64,000 bases of DNA, from positions 62,001 through 126,000 of the forward strand of contig NZ_JAJQKI010000001.1 of assembly GCF_023036475.1 (NCBI RefSeq), read 5' to 3'. This stretch comes from Bacillus pinisoli (GTDB taxonomy: Bacteria; Bacillota; Bacilli; Bacillales; SA4). This document shows, piece by piece, positions 1-7,628 of this stretch. Under the pieces are notes generated by a model that was not told where the DNA came from, made no database searches, and saw nothing but the letters and a program-made list of their open reading frames with translations. Made by a program: the position numbers and the translations under genes. How positions within the stretch are numbered: the first letter of the stretch is position 1; each line of letters starts with the position of its first letter.

Positions 1-126
1 TTCATCATGCGTCATGGCTACGTTATGTGGTTGAGTACTTTCCTGATTTTGTCCCTGTTCGTTAGTTCCTGAACAAGCTGTTAAGAGCCAGCACAAGGCT
101 ACACATATCATTATTCTTTTTTTCAT
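1..126 (-). CDS. Lipoprotein, N-terminal fragment
   Basis: Only the first 42 codons lie in the window; the gene continues past the left edge. The start is ATG at 126 with an AGGAT-type ribosome binding site upstream. Residues 1-18 form a lipoprotein signal peptide: MKKR, a hydrophobic stretch, then a lipobox LTAC with the lipidated Cys at residue 18. The mature part begins with a polar Ser/Gln/Asn-rich linker. The product is therefore expected on the outer face of the cytoplasmic membrane. Its neighbours are sporulation genes, so a YhcN/YlaJ-type sporulation lipoprotein is possible, but nothing visible proves it. Confidence 0.6.
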   Translation of the reverse strand, partial: MKKRIMICVALCWLLTACSGTNEQGQNQESTQPHNVAMTHDE

Positions 127-250
127 CACAATCATCCTTATCCTGATCTAGTAGCTTTTTAGTTACGTACTTATATTAGATTGTGTTTTTTTTCCTTGTT
201 TATGATGGTATTCTAATTCCAATTTTTAGTTATCTGGTTTCATTGCATGC

Positions 251-281
251 AAAAAAAAGAAACAGGCTATTGCCTATTTCT
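251..281 (-). terminator. Intrinsic terminator of the 36-aa gene
   Basis: On the minus strand a hairpin with arms GAAATAGGC and GCCTGTTTC (one T-G pair) and a 4-nt loop is followed by eight T. It lies directly after the stop codon at 285. Confidence 0.8.
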
Positions 282-284
282 GAA

Positions 285-395
285 TTAGGAGTATCTTCTT
301 TTTCTGCCGCATCCGCAGCCTTTTTTCTTTTTCTTCTCTACTTCAGCTACTGGTTTTTTATCTTCTTTTGCTGTTTGAACTTGTTTTTTCAGCAT
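285..395 (-). CDS. 36-aa basic microprotein with GCGCG motif
   Basis: A 36-residue ORF with ATG at 393-395, an excellent ribosome binding site (GGAGGGATCCAAG before ATG), a terminator just after its stop and a sigma-K-like promoter upstream. All four signals fit a real gene. The product starts MLKKQVQTAK, has a Lys-rich middle and ends in GCGCGRKRRYS. It has no signal peptide or membrane segment. The two Cys in Gly-Cys-Gly-Cys-Gly could bind metal or form disulfides; that is inference. I do not recognise the family. Position beside yjcA and the late-sporulation signal suggest a small spore protein. Confidence 0.6.
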   Translation of the reverse strand: MLKKQVQTAKEDKKPVAEVEKKKKKGCGCGRKRRYS

Positions 396-428
396 CTTGG
401 ATCCCTCCTAGCTTTGATCTATCATCTA

Positions 429-456
429 TATAATATGATGAAGAATTTTAGAGAGT
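429..456 (-). promoter_or_regulatory. Sigma-K-like promoter
   Basis: On the minus strand, AC at 455-456, a 17-nt spacer and CATATTATA at 429-437 match the sigma-K pattern AC-N16/17-CATANNNTA. It would start a transcript about 30 nt upstream of the 36-aa gene. Confidence 0.45.
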
Positions 457-485
457 TCCCTATACAAGCAAAACAGGCTTTACCA

Positions 486-836
486 CTAGTCATCCGTTAT
501 CTTTAAAACAATGCTTTCAACTATTGCTGCCAGCCCTGCAATAGCCATTATCATCACTAAAGGTTCCGTTCCAACCGGCCATATCCACCAAGCGATATAA
601 AAGAAGGCTGCACACCAAATCCCTGTGCACCAATAGCAACTTAACAGTTCTCCTATCCACCTTCGTAAGCCTTTTCCTTTCACCACAATATAGGTTGAGG
701 TGCTTCCATCCTCTTCCGTTTCTTTAATTTCTTCATGAAAAGGTCTGCGCAGAAAAGACGTAATGTTATCAAACACAAGTAAATGAGTTAAACGAAAGCT
801 CGCTAAACTTAACAGAATAAAATGTAACCAAGTCAC
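486..836 (-). CDS. yjcA: Sporulation membrane protein YjcA (DUF1360)
   Basis: A 116-residue protein that I recognise as the DUF1360/YjcA family, sporulation-associated membrane proteins with no known reaction. It has an N-terminal hydrophobic segment (residues 3-22), a charged loop, the conserved stretch ELLSCYWCTGIW with paired Cys around residues 64-72, and a C-terminal hydrophobic segment. The start is probably GTG at 836 with GAGGAG nine bases upstream. In B. subtilis yjcA lies just beyond the cotVWXYZ genes, and the same relative position is kept here. Confidence 0.8.
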   Translation of the reverse strand: MTWLHFILLSLASFRLTHLLVFDNITSFLRRPFHEEIKETEEDGSTSTYIVVKGKGLRRWIGELLSCYWCTGIWCAAFFYIAWWIWPVGTEPLVMIMAIAGLAAIVESIVLKITDD

Positions 837-955
837 CCTACCGCACTCCTCTTCTGGTCAAGCATAGCTGAAGAAAATCTGCTCATTCCTCACGAGATCA
901 TCCTCATCCTTATACAATATTCAGCTAGTACACGGTTAGTGACAGAAAACTCCAT

Positions 956-1534
956 TTATGAAGGTTGAATCTTTTTTACAACATGTTGGTGAATGAGATG
1001 AAAGGCAGTTCGACAACTAAGTAAATAAACGATAAATCCCAAAAATGAATAGGTATGCTTCCAGTCATGTAGTTCAAACATATGAAAATAAATAAAAACT
1101 GGTTCAACTATAAACGACAAAATGGCAGCCCAAATAATTGTTGCGATGATGAAACTTTTCCACTTTGTAAACCATTGAAAAATAAACATGGAGCTCACTG
1201 GGATTACACAAATATCAGCTGGAAATAACGGAGGAACCATTGAAAATAGCTTATCAGGGTAGCCCCATAATAATAAATCAACCCCCACTACATCTAAAAC
1301 GGTAGCTACGATTCCACAAAACAAACCGAACGAGAAGATCTCATAAAATTTAGTTTTATTAACATACCTCCACCAAACAATATAGGGCATGAATGTTGAA
1401 AACAAAAGGAACCACCAAGATAATGAAAGAAGATCGTCATGCCTCCAATGCTTTATGGACATTTCACTTAATGACTTCCTGACTTCTTGAATTTCCTCAT
1501 ATGTTGGAATTTGTCCAAATACTAGTAGCTCCAT
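956..1534 (-). CDS. CBO0543-like integral membrane protein
   Basis: A 192-residue protein with about five hydrophobic segments after a polar N-terminus of ~35 residues. The pattern, including the aromatic IVWWRYVNK stretch after the first helix and conserved polar residues between short helices, resembles the poorly studied CBO0543 family common in Bacillaceae. A second protein of this type lies at 33997. The ATG start has GAGGAG upstream. No enzymatic motif was seen and function is unknown. It stands alone between yjcA and folD, both on the same strand. Confidence 0.6.
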   Translation of the reverse strand: MELLVFGQIPTYEEIQEVRKSLSEMSIKHWRHDDLLSLSWWFLLFSTFMPYIVWWRYVNKTKFYEIFSFGLFCGIVATVLDVVGVDLLLWGYPDKLFSMVPPLFPADICVIPVSSMFIFQWFTKWKSFIIATIIWAAILSFIVEPVFIYFHMFELHDWKHTYSFLGFIVYLLSCRTAFHLIHQHVVKKIQPS

Positions 1535-1603
1535 ATATATTCTCCTCGTCGTTTCCTTTCTTATATTATTTTATGGACCTTATCTTTTCATGTATATAAA
1601 GCA

Positions 1604-1633
1604 TAAAAAAACACCCTCAATTGCTAAGGGTGT
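1604..1633 (-). terminator. folD terminator
   Basis: Minus-strand hairpin ACACCCT / AGGGTGT with a 9-nt loop followed by seven T, just beyond the folD stop. Confidence 0.85.
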
Positions 1634-1645
1634 TCTGGATAAATA

Positions 1646-2491
1646 TTATTTTTTTGCTCGTAGCTCTGCGGAATCAACCGTATGTTTTAAAAGCATAGAG
1701 ATGGTCACTGGACCAACTCCTCCTGGAACCGGAGTAATAGCACTTGCCTTAGTGTAGCATGCTTCATAGTCAACATCCCCGATATTACCAGGGTTGTAAC
1801 CAGCATCTAAAATCACCGCACCGGCCTTTATCCAAGCTCCTTGAATGAAGTTAGGCTTCCCGACAGCGGCCACCACAATATCTGCTTGACTCACTAAATC
1901 AGCAAGATTCTGCGTCTTAGAGTGACAAGTCGTAACTGTTGCATCACGGTTAAGCAGCATGACAGAGACCGGCTTTCCCAATATCGGGCTCCTTCCTACT
2001 ACAACTGCATGCTTTCCCTCCATTGGTAGATCATAATAATCTAAAATGGCCATAATAGCAGCAGGTGTACAACAAGGGTATTTTCCAAATCCGAATGCCA
2101 ATTGCCCATAACCAAAACTTGTTACTCCGTCGACGTCCTTCTCAATAGAAATGGCTTCGAATGCTGCCCGCTCATCAATATGAGCTGGCACTGGATGTTG
2201 TAACAGGATCCCATCCACTAAAGAATCGCTATTAAGTTCCTGAATACATTGAATTAGCTCTTCAGTAGTGGTCTCTGAAGGCAAATGAATTCGTTTTGAT
2301 TGAATTCCTAGCTTTTCACAAGCATTGCCCTTCATCTTTACGTATGTAGCAGAAGAAGGATCATCCCCTACTAACACTGTTGCTAAGCATGGGGTAATCT
2401 CCTTTTCCTTCAAGTTGTGCACTCTTACCTGCAACTTGGCTTTAACATCATCTGCGACCTTGAGTCCATCTAGTACTAGTGGTTGATTCAT
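1646..2491 (-). CDS. folD: FolD: methylene-THF dehydrogenase/cyclohydrolase
   Basis: A 281-residue bifunctional enzyme converting 5,10-methylene-tetrahydrofolate through 5,10-methenyl- to 10-formyl-tetrahydrofolate in the cytosol, supplying one-carbon units to purine synthesis. The active-site motif SATYVKMK (around residue 47) carries the conserved Tyr and catalytic Lys. GILLQHPVPAH, the nucleotide-binding VVGRSPILGKPV and the C-terminal PGGVGPVT signature are all present, and length is normal for the family. The ATG has AAGGGGG upstream. A ZTP riboswitch and terminator in the leader tie expression to ZTP, the alarm signal of 10-formyl-THF shortage. It may be a second folD paralogue, but the rest of the genome is not visible. 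Confidence 0.95.
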   Translation of the reverse strand: MNQPLVLDGLKVADDVKAKLQVRVHNLKEKEITPCLATVLVGDDPSSATYVKMKGNACEKLGIQSKRIHLPSETTTEELIQCIQELNSDSLVDGILLQHPVPAHIDERAAFEAISIEKDVDGVTSFGYGQLAFGFGKYPCCTPAAIMAILDYYDLPMEGKHAVVVGRSPILGKPVSVMLLNRDATVTTCHSKTQNLADLVSQADIVVAAVGKPNFIQGAWIKAGAVILDAGYNPGNIGDVDYEACYTKASAITPVPGGVGPVTISMLLKHTVDSAELRAKK

Positions 2492-2511
2492 TCTATTTGC
2501 CCCCTTGAAAT

Positions 2512-2534
2512 GGTAAAAGGTAAGTAATCTTACC
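2512..2534 (-). terminator. Riboswitch expression-platform terminator
   Basis: Minus-strand hairpin GGTAAG-ATTA-CTTACC followed by TTTT sits directly after the ZTP aptamer and before the folD ribosome binding site. Ligand binding would be expected to prevent its formation. Confidence 0.7.
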
Positions 2535-2614
2535 CCTGCCCAGACGAACGGCTTCTTCTATTGACGCAGCTCCCCAGTGGTCTTTTCCACCTATTTTCGT
2601 CAGTCACTGCGATT
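2535..2614 (-). ncRNA. ZTP (pfl) riboswitch aptamer
   Basis: Read on the minus strand, the leader contains the hallmark segments of the pfl/ZTP aptamer in order: GTGACTGACG, a short loop, GACCACTGGGGAGC, a variable linker, and CCGTTCGTCTGGGCA. The first and last segments form the pseudoknot-containing core of known ZTP riboswitches, which typically control folate and purine genes. Here it precedes folD, the expected target. Confidence 0.88.
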
Positions 2615-2670
2615 TATCTACTTAATAATGTCTTCATTCTATCATAGTAAACACGAATAAACAAAACAAA

Positions 2671-3699
2671 TTAGTTAACTTCGTTCGCCTTTCTAGCGAT
2701 GTAGCTTGCATATAACACTGTATGTTTCGCTACATCTAGTTCGAGACTAAAGGTCGGAGGTGTACCCGGTCTCCAGTTCACTTCATAAATCCATGCTTTA
2801 TTGTTCTGATCTACACCAACATCTATTCCCAGTTCATCCAGTGGTTCTTCATATAAGCTGTCAAAATGAGCAGCAAAACTTAAGGCAAAGTGTTCTAAAT
2901 ATCGCTTCATGTTATAATATTGGTCATGAAATTCCATTTTTAAAAAGTCCTCAAACAAGTTGGTATATCCACCTTTACTTATGTTTGACACCACGTCATT
3001 CACTGTAATTCTTGGATAAATGCAAGTAATAATCCACTTGCCTTCAGCATTTTTTTGTACATGAAGTCTAAGATCATATGGGTAACCATCATTTGTAATG
3101 GACCTTATATAAGGCTGAACAATCCAACTATTGATCATCATTAAATCTACAATATACTGGCTAAACTGCTCTTCTCTTAGCCTTATTTCCTTTCTTCTAA
3201 CAAGCAGTCGGTACATATCCTCACATTTTTCAACGAAAATAGCATCTTCACTTTTTCTTCCTGAGATAGGGTTAATGATTAATTCCTTTTCCTTTTTAAA
3301 CATTTCGGTAACTGTTTCAACCGACGACAGCGTCTTTGTAGGTATAAGATATTGACTAAACTCTTCACCTGCTTTAATACGATGATAGACATTCAGTTGA
3401 TTTCCGATAGAGTGACTAGTAAAGGGTATTAACTCTCTGAGTTTTCTCTCTATCTCTACCTGCATATCAGTAGTAGCACTTCCTGCATTATAGATCACAT
3501 CTGGAAATAAAAAAGTGTCATTCACCCATCCACCATCTTCATATTTATAACCAACTATTGTCTTTGTTAAAAAGTCCACATTCCCGAATGAAAAATAATA
3601 AAAACCCACACCTTCCATTTTTGCAGCTGCAGCATAGGCATACGCTTTTTTCACCGTGTCAGGATGTTTTCGATCATATAGCATACCAATCGTCACCAT
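2671..3699 (-). CDS. YheC/YheD-family spore coat ATP-grasp protein
   Basis: A 342-residue member of the YheC/YheD family, ATP-grasp-fold proteins associated with the endospore coat whose substrate is unknown. The N-terminus starts VTIGMLYDRKHPDTVKKAY, typical of the family. The ATP-grasp part spans roughly residues 110-320, with YPYDLRLHVQK (about 205-215) and the metal-binding end DELGIDVGVD...WIYEVNWRPG (about 287-312). It starts 6 nt after the stop of the ATP-grasp gene upstream, so the two are co-transcribed. A paralogue lies at 6113, with a CotY-like gene between the pairs. Confidence 0.85.
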   Translation of the reverse strand: MVTIGMLYDRKHPDTVKKAYAYAAAAKMEGVGFYYFSFGNVDFLTKTIVGYKYEDGGWVNDTFLFPDVIYNAGSATTDMQVEIERKLRELIPFTSHSIGNQLNVYHRIKAGEEFSQYLIPTKTLSSVETVTEMFKKEKELIINPISGRKSEDAIFVEKCEDMYRLLVRRKEIRLREEQFSQYIVDLMMINSWIVQPYIRSITNDGYPYDLRLHVQKNAEGKWIITCIYPRITVNDVVSNISKGGYTNLFEDFLKMEFHDQYYNMKRYLEHFALSFAAHFDSLYEEPLDELGIDVGVDQNNKAWIYEVNWRPGTPPTFSLELDVAKHTVLYASYIARKANEVN

Positions 3700-3705
3700 C
3701 GTTTA

Positions 3706-4929
3706 TCACCGCTGTTCTTCAATATAAAATTGTATTTCTTTTGCAGCAGAGATGGCTAAATGTTTGGCTTTTTCTTTTGTTTCTGCAGCTGCGATGATAT
3801 ATCCATATCGATGACCCATTGACGTTGGTGGATGGACAAGCATCCCTTTTCTCGGCTTAATATATACTTCTCTTACTCCGTCAGCTCTTGATGCTCTATT
3901 CTTCCCTGCGATCTTCACAATACTTCCCCTGGTTAGGATGGTTAAATAATGAGTATAGACAAATTCATGTTTAGTAGGTGAAACGTCTACAGGAAGTCCA
4001 AGATATAATCTCAAGGTTTGTTCCACTAGATTGATTCCCAGGCTATACAAAATCATAGAGTTCATGGCTCCACCAGAAATTCTTGGATTTACCTCAATGA
4101 GCTTCCATTGTTTGTCTACTCTCCTAAGCTCAAAATGACAACTTCCTCGCATCATACCCATTGCTCGGATAATTTCAGTAAGCGTTTCTTTTAATGAAGC
4201 TAATATAGCAGCATCTAAATCTAGCAAAGAGTAGTAACCAGTAATAATAAAACGCTCTTGCTTCGTAATCTCCTGTCCAATTATTGCGATAATATCTACA
4301 TCACCATTCTGGACAATTGCTTCAATTAACCATTGTTGTCCATCAATATATTCTTCTACTAAAATCGGCGTCTGAGGATTCTCAACCTTTAATTGATTCA
4401 TGACTTCGTTTAGTTCGTGAATGGTTTCAACCAGGTGGACATCCTTTGAACCTGTGGATGCAGGTGATTTTACGATACAAGGTATTTCAATCGTCATGCT
4501 ATTTATAAATTCATCTATTGTCTGACTATGATCGTAAACAGCAAATTGCACATTAGCAGGGCTTTCTTTCAAAGCTTTACGAGTTAGGATTTTGTCTTCC
4601 ATAACCTTAGTAGAAGCTAACGTAAATCCTTCCAACCCTAATTGTTCGGATAGTTCCATTGCCACGGAAACTAAAGAGTCAATAAAACTGATCACTCCTT
4701 TTACAACCTTCCCTTGTATCTGCAATCTGTCAATATACTCCAACATCTGCTCGGTATCGCGTGTGTTAAGTAGCACCATTTCATGGACATCACAAAATTC
4801 TTCCCTCTGCATAATGAACTTCTTTCGACTTGTAAAGAGCACGGTATAATAGCCAAGTTCTTCAGCAGCACGAATGGCGTCTCTACTAGAACCTGACTTA
4901 TTCGTTTCTAGAAAAATAATGGTTTTCAA
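3706..4929 (-). CDS. ATP-grasp ligase, carbamoyl-phosphate-synthase-like
   Basis: A 407-residue ATP-grasp carboxylate ligase. The N-terminal pre-ATP-grasp domain (KTIIFLETNKSGSSRDAIRAA) is followed by the ATP-grasp fold with VKSPASTGSKDVHLV (about 150-165), EEYIDGQQWLIEA (about 195-208) and the metal-binding CHFELRR...LIEVNPRISGGAMN (about 265-300). Such enzymes join an amino acid or peptide to an amine with ATP hydrolysis; the substrate cannot be read here. I place the start at TTG 4929 because AAGGTG lies 7 nt before it. An ATG 24 nt upstream has no ribosome binding site. It is translationally close to the following YheC/D gene. Confidence 0.75.
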   Translation of the reverse strand: MKTIIFLETNKSGSSRDAIRAAEELGYYTVLFTSRKKFIMQREEFCDVHEMVLLNTRDTEQMLEYIDRLQIQGKVVKGVISFIDSLVSVAMELSEQLGLEGFTLASTKVMEDKILTRKALKESPANVQFAVYDHSQTIDEFINSMTIEIPCIVKSPASTGSKDVHLVETIHELNEVMNQLKVENPQTPILVEEYIDGQQWLIEAIVQNGDVDIIAIIGQEITKQERFIITGYYSLLDLDAAILASLKETLTEIIRAMGMMRGSCHFELRRVDKQWKLIEVNPRISGGAMNSMILYSLGINLVEQTLRLYLGLPVDVSPTKHEFVYTHYLTILTRGSIVKIAGKNRASRADGVREVYIKPRKGMLVHPPTSMGHRYGYIIAAAETKEKAKHLAISAAKEIQFYIEEQR

Positions 4930-5030
4930 AACGTTAAACACCTTCTTTTGCATAAAGGTAATTCTCTTTATTACAGCATATTTAGCAGAAGGTTAAATGT
5001 GAGGCTTCCAATGTACTTTAATTTTTAAAA

Positions 5031-5110
5031 TACTCTTTTCGTATAGATTGTTGCTTTCAGTCTAGTTTAAAAAGTAGGTTATAAAGCAACAAAGTATCAG
5101 AAAAGAGCCT
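5031..5110 (-). mobile_element. Degenerate copy of a short transposon-like repeat
   Basis: An 80-bp intergenic inverted repeat whose ends match both 192-bp elements at 32132 and 42932. On the minus strand it opens AGGCTCTTTTCTGATA, continues TTTGTTGCTTT, and closes GCAACAATCTATACGAAAAGAG. The central ~110 bp of the longer copies is missing, and the distal end has decayed (ATACTC in place of AGGCTC). No target duplication is left. Confidence 0.6.
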
Positions 5111-5120
5111 ATAATAACGA

Positions 5121-5156
5121 TGAAGAAAGGAGATCACGCACATGCATGATCTCCTT
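5121..5156 (-). terminator. Terminator of the Asp/Arg-rich protein gene
   Basis: Minus-strand stem AAGGAGATCA / TGATCTCCTT with a 10-nt loop and TTCTTCA after it, just beyond the stop at 5179. Confidence 0.75.
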
Positions 5157-5178
5157 ACCTATAAGAGGAAGATTTAAA

Positions 5179-5466
5179 TTAGAACCACCAAGGGCGTCTA
5201 CGGTCCTCTTCATCATCTCGATTATCTCTGTTGTCATCATCGTTTCTCTCTTCGTCAAAATCCCGTCTTCGATCATCTACATCATCAAATTCATCATCAT
5301 TAAAATCATCTCTTACATCATCTAAATCTCTTTCCTCTCGATTTCCTCTTAGGAATCCGAACCATGGATCTCTTTTTCGCTTGCGGTCATCATCATTAAT
5401 TATAATAACTTTATCTGCTTTAATAATTACTTTATCAACATGGATTTCTTTCTTCTTTTTAGACAT
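5179..5466 (-). CDS. Asp/Arg-rich low-complexity spore-type protein
   Basis: A 95-residue hydrophilic protein. Residues 1-25 start MSKKKKEIHVDKVIIKADKV with a short beta-like VDKVII repeat. The rest is dominated by Asp, Glu, Arg and Asn and ends RRPWWF. There is no signal peptide or membrane segment. ATG is preceded by GAGGAGG, and there is both a good sigma-K-like promoter and a terminator, so it is an independent late-sporulation gene. The MSKK...VDKVI opening is shared with the Cys/His-rich protein at 7312, hinting at a common N-terminal targeting or assembly segment. Family not recognised. Confidence 0.7.
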   Translation of the reverse strand: MSKKKKEIHVDKVIIKADKVIIINDDDRKRKRDPWFGFLRGNREERDLDDVRDDFNDDEFDDVDDRRRDFDEERNDDDNRDNRDDEEDRRRPWWF

Positions 5467-5499
5467 CTAGCTTCCTCCTCTTTAAGTAGTGCTCACATG

Positions 5500-5526
5500 T
5501 ATAGTATGTTTTATGAAAAAAGAGGT
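5500..5526 (-). promoter_or_regulatory. Sigma-K-like promoter
   Basis: Minus strand: AACC around 5525-5526, 16-nt spacer, then CATACTATA at 5500-5508. Both elements and the spacing fit sigma-K, and the start codon of the Asp/Arg-rich protein lies about 35 nt downstream. Confidence 0.6.
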
Positions 5527-5571
5527 TTGGGCACTTGTCCAAATGTAAGAAAAATCAGCATAACTATGACG

Positions 5572-5602
5572 AAGAAAACCTGCTCCTTAAAAAGAGCAGG
5601 TC
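5572..5602 (-). terminator. Terminator of the CotY-like gene
   Basis: Minus-strand stem CCTGCTC / GAGCAGG followed by TTTTCTTC directly after the stop at 5604. Confidence 0.75.
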
Positions 5603-5603
5603 T

Positions 5604-6044
5604 TTACCATTTAGGCTCAACGACCGGTAGGTTCCGTGTTACTAACCTCGGGTCCACAAACTGAATTCCACAAAACTTGTTAAGACATAAAGTTAGGCAA
5701 CATTTCGTTTTTTTAAGTTTGTATACTTCACATACAGATGTTGTAATTTCACCATCTACATCGAGAGGAATAAGAAGACTAATGGTTATGGTACCTTCCT
5801 TTTCATGAACATCTTCTATTCTAAAAAAATGAGTTTCAAACACCGTTACTCCCCTCGTTCCAGGTCTGTAAAAGTATCCGATCGCCTCAAAATAATCACC
5901 AGAACTTTCGTCTGCCAATAACATAAAAGGTATGGTATCTTCTCCCATTCTCCCAGGGAGTAGATTTCGAAAATAGGAACTCATGAAATCATAAACTACA
6001 TCTTGGACATTCATTGTTTTTCGTAATACTTCTCTTAAATTCAT
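5604..6044 (-). CDS. CotY/CotZ-family spore coat protein, divergent
   Basis: A 146-residue protein of the CotY/CotZ/ExsY family, Cys-rich structural proteins that self-assemble into the outer spore crust or exosporium. It keeps the family's DTIPFML (about 36-42), the FFRIEDV strand (about 74-80) and a C-terminal Cys cluster KTKCCLTLCLNKFCGIQF. It lacks the N-terminal FNCVC Cys motif seen in the two copies at 15609 and 16234. The chosen start is the ATG at 6044 with GGGGG 8 nt upstream; the upstream ATG at 6065 has no usable ribosome binding site. Confidence 0.8.
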   Translation of the reverse strand: MNLREVLRKTMNVQDVVYDFMSSYFRNLLPGRMGEDTIPFMLLADESSGDYFEAIGYFYRPGTRGVTVFETHFFRIEDVHEKEGTITISLLIPLDVDGEITTSVCEVYKLKKTKCCLTLCLNKFCGIQFVDPRLVTRNLPVVEPKW

Positions 6045-6112
6045 GTGATAAACCCCCAGTAACATCCTGTTGTATCCTATGCTATGGGTGTATGACTAGT
6101 GATAAGTGTACG

Positions 6113-7126
6113 CTATTTTTGCTTGGCAAGATAAAGAGCATATTCAATGTGATATTGAGCTGTCTCCAATTCCCGAAATTTGCAGCCAGGTCTCCAGTTC
6201 ACCTCGAAAATTTTAAAGTCACTTCCGTTCACTAGTGCCACATCAATACCTAGCTCATCAAGACTTCTATCATATAGTAGTTCAAAGTCCACTGGAAATT
6301 GTAAGGCTAGTTCACTTAGTCTCTTCATAATCCTTGTAGCACTAGCTGGAAATTCATCTTGTAAAAATCCTTCTAACTCAACTCGATACCCCCCACTGTG
6401 CACATTGCTGACGATACCATCCTTTTGACCGACTCTCGGATAGATCGTGTTAATCACCCACTTACCTTCCCCGTCTTTTTGAATATGAACTCGAAAATCA
6501 AAGGGGTGATTGTGTTGGGTTTTACATTCGATAAAAGGTTGCAAGATATAGGATTTCTTTACTATTTTTTCTTGGAGGATATTAATCGCAGCTTCTATAT
6601 TCAACTCTACTTGCTCATGTCTTTCTTTCCAAATAATGGTGTCCTTCTCAATAGTCTTTATATAAATAAGCTCTCTTCCCTTATTTCCATTTTTAGGTTT
6701 AATGATGATCTCTTTGTATTGGTGTAGCATTTCTACAACTTCCACAGCCTCTTTCACTTCAAAAGAAGGTATGAGCAAATCTTTAAACTTATTTGAATCG
6801 TACATCCTTTTAAACACAGCATATTTATTGCCAATCGGAAAACTTGTATAAGGAATCTCGTGCTTTAATAATCTATTTATTTGTCTTTCTTCTTTTGTTT
6901 TGGGGGAATCGGCATTAAATATTACACTAGGAAATGAGATTACCTCCTCCACCCATTTTCCGTCTTTATAAAACTTTCCATCTATTGTTCGGTTCGTAAA
7001 ATCCACATCTTTGTAAGTGAAATAAAAAAAAGTGACCCCCATCATCTTAGAAACGGCTGCACATGCATAGGCTTTCCGAATTTTTTCAGGGTTCTTTTGA
7101 CGATGGAGCATACCAATTATGGACAA
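6113..7126 (-). CDS. YheC/YheD-family spore coat ATP-grasp protein
   Basis: A 337-residue paralogue of the protein at 2671. It shares the N-terminal SIIGMLHRQKNPEKIRKAY pattern, HPFDFRVHIQK in the ATP-grasp core and the C-terminal DELGIDVAL...KIFEVNWRPG metal-binding segment. The start is probably TTG at 7126: AGGGGTG lies 6 nt upstream, and this start aligns exactly with that of the paralogue. A GTG three codons upstream lacks spacing. The two YheC/D copies flank a CotY-like gene and an Asp/Arg-rich protein, so the product probably acts on or in the spore coat. Substrate unknown. Confidence 0.83.
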   Translation of the reverse strand: MSIIGMLHRQKNPEKIRKAYACAAVSKMMGVTFFYFTYKDVDFTNRTIDGKFYKDGKWVEEVISFPSVIFNADSPKTKEERQINRLLKHEIPYTSFPIGNKYAVFKRMYDSNKFKDLLIPSFEVKEAVEVVEMLHQYKEIIIKPKNGNKGRELIYIKTIEKDTIIWKERHEQVELNIEAAINILQEKIVKKSYILQPFIECKTQHNHPFDFRVHIQKDGEGKWVINTIYPRVGQKDGIVSNVHSGGYRVELEGFLQDEFPASATRIMKRLSELALQFPVDFELLYDRSLDELGIDVALVNGSDFKIFEVNWRPGCKFRELETAQYHIEYALYLAKQK

Positions 7127-7311
7127 TTCTCTCACCCCTATTACCAGAAACTACTCACGAATAATGTACCGTTATTAGTCTATTATGATACCTACTCTTA
7201 TGTGCCCTTATAGACAAATGAAACATTTTTTAAATGAATGATATCTGTACCTGTCCATCCATCAAACTTTCTCATAAAATACATTATTCCCTTAGAAAGA
7301 GGTGAAAAGCT

Positions 7312-7518
7312 ATGTCAAAAAAATGTAAGAAGAAAAAAAAGAAAAAAGTGGATAAAGTCATCAAAGTCATAGTGGAAGAAAAACATCATCGTCACCATGA
7401 TGACTGTCATCACTGCAAGTCACTATGCCATCGTTTCCGTTGTCGTCCAGTTTGTCATTTAAAACATCGTTGTAGCTGTAGACGTGACTTTTTCTTTGAT
7501 GATTTCCATCATTGTTAA
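7312..7518 (+). CDS. Cys/His/Lys-rich small protein
   Basis: A 68-residue protein starting MSKKCKKKKKKKVDKVIKVI, then dense Cys and His: HHRHHDDCHHC, CHRFRCRPVCHLKHRCSC, ending FFFDDFHHC. The C-x2-C and H-x-C spacing suggests metal binding, or cross-linking through disulfides as in coat proteins; both are inference. No signal peptide. ATG is preceded by AAAGAGGTG. CATAAAATA at 7273 looks like a sigma-K -10 element, but no -35 AC is at the right distance. It is the first of three consecutive His-rich genes on this strand. Confidence 0.7.
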   Translation: MSKKCKKKKKKKVDKVIKVIVEEKHHRHHDDCHHCKSLCHRFRCRPVCHLKHRCSCRRDFFFDDFHHC

Positions 7519-7529
7519 CATTTCTTAGG

Positions 7530-7556
7530 GAGAACAAGTAAATCTTGTTCTCTCTT
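7530..7556 (+). terminator. Terminator after the 68-aa gene
   Basis: Hairpin GAGAACAAG / CTTGTTCTC with a 5-nt loop followed by TCTT. Confidence 0.65.
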
Positions 7557-7590
7557 AAGGCTTATGTCCCTTTCAATCTAGTCAGTTATT

Positions 7591-7599
7591 CATACTATA
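7591..7599 (+). promoter_or_regulatory. Possible sigma-K -10 element
   Basis: CATACTATA matches the sigma-K -10 pattern 30 nt upstream of the His-rich gene at 7629. No AC is found 16-17 nt upstream, so the call is weak. Confidence 0.3.
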
Positions 7600-7628
7600 T
7601 AACATACGGGGAATAGGAGGTAAGAAGT

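Noticed and set aside
183..506. 107-aa hydrophobic plus-strand frame
   Set aside because: Antisense to the 36-aa gene and its terminator; no ribosome binding site and a biased Phe/Leu content from the complementary Lys codons.
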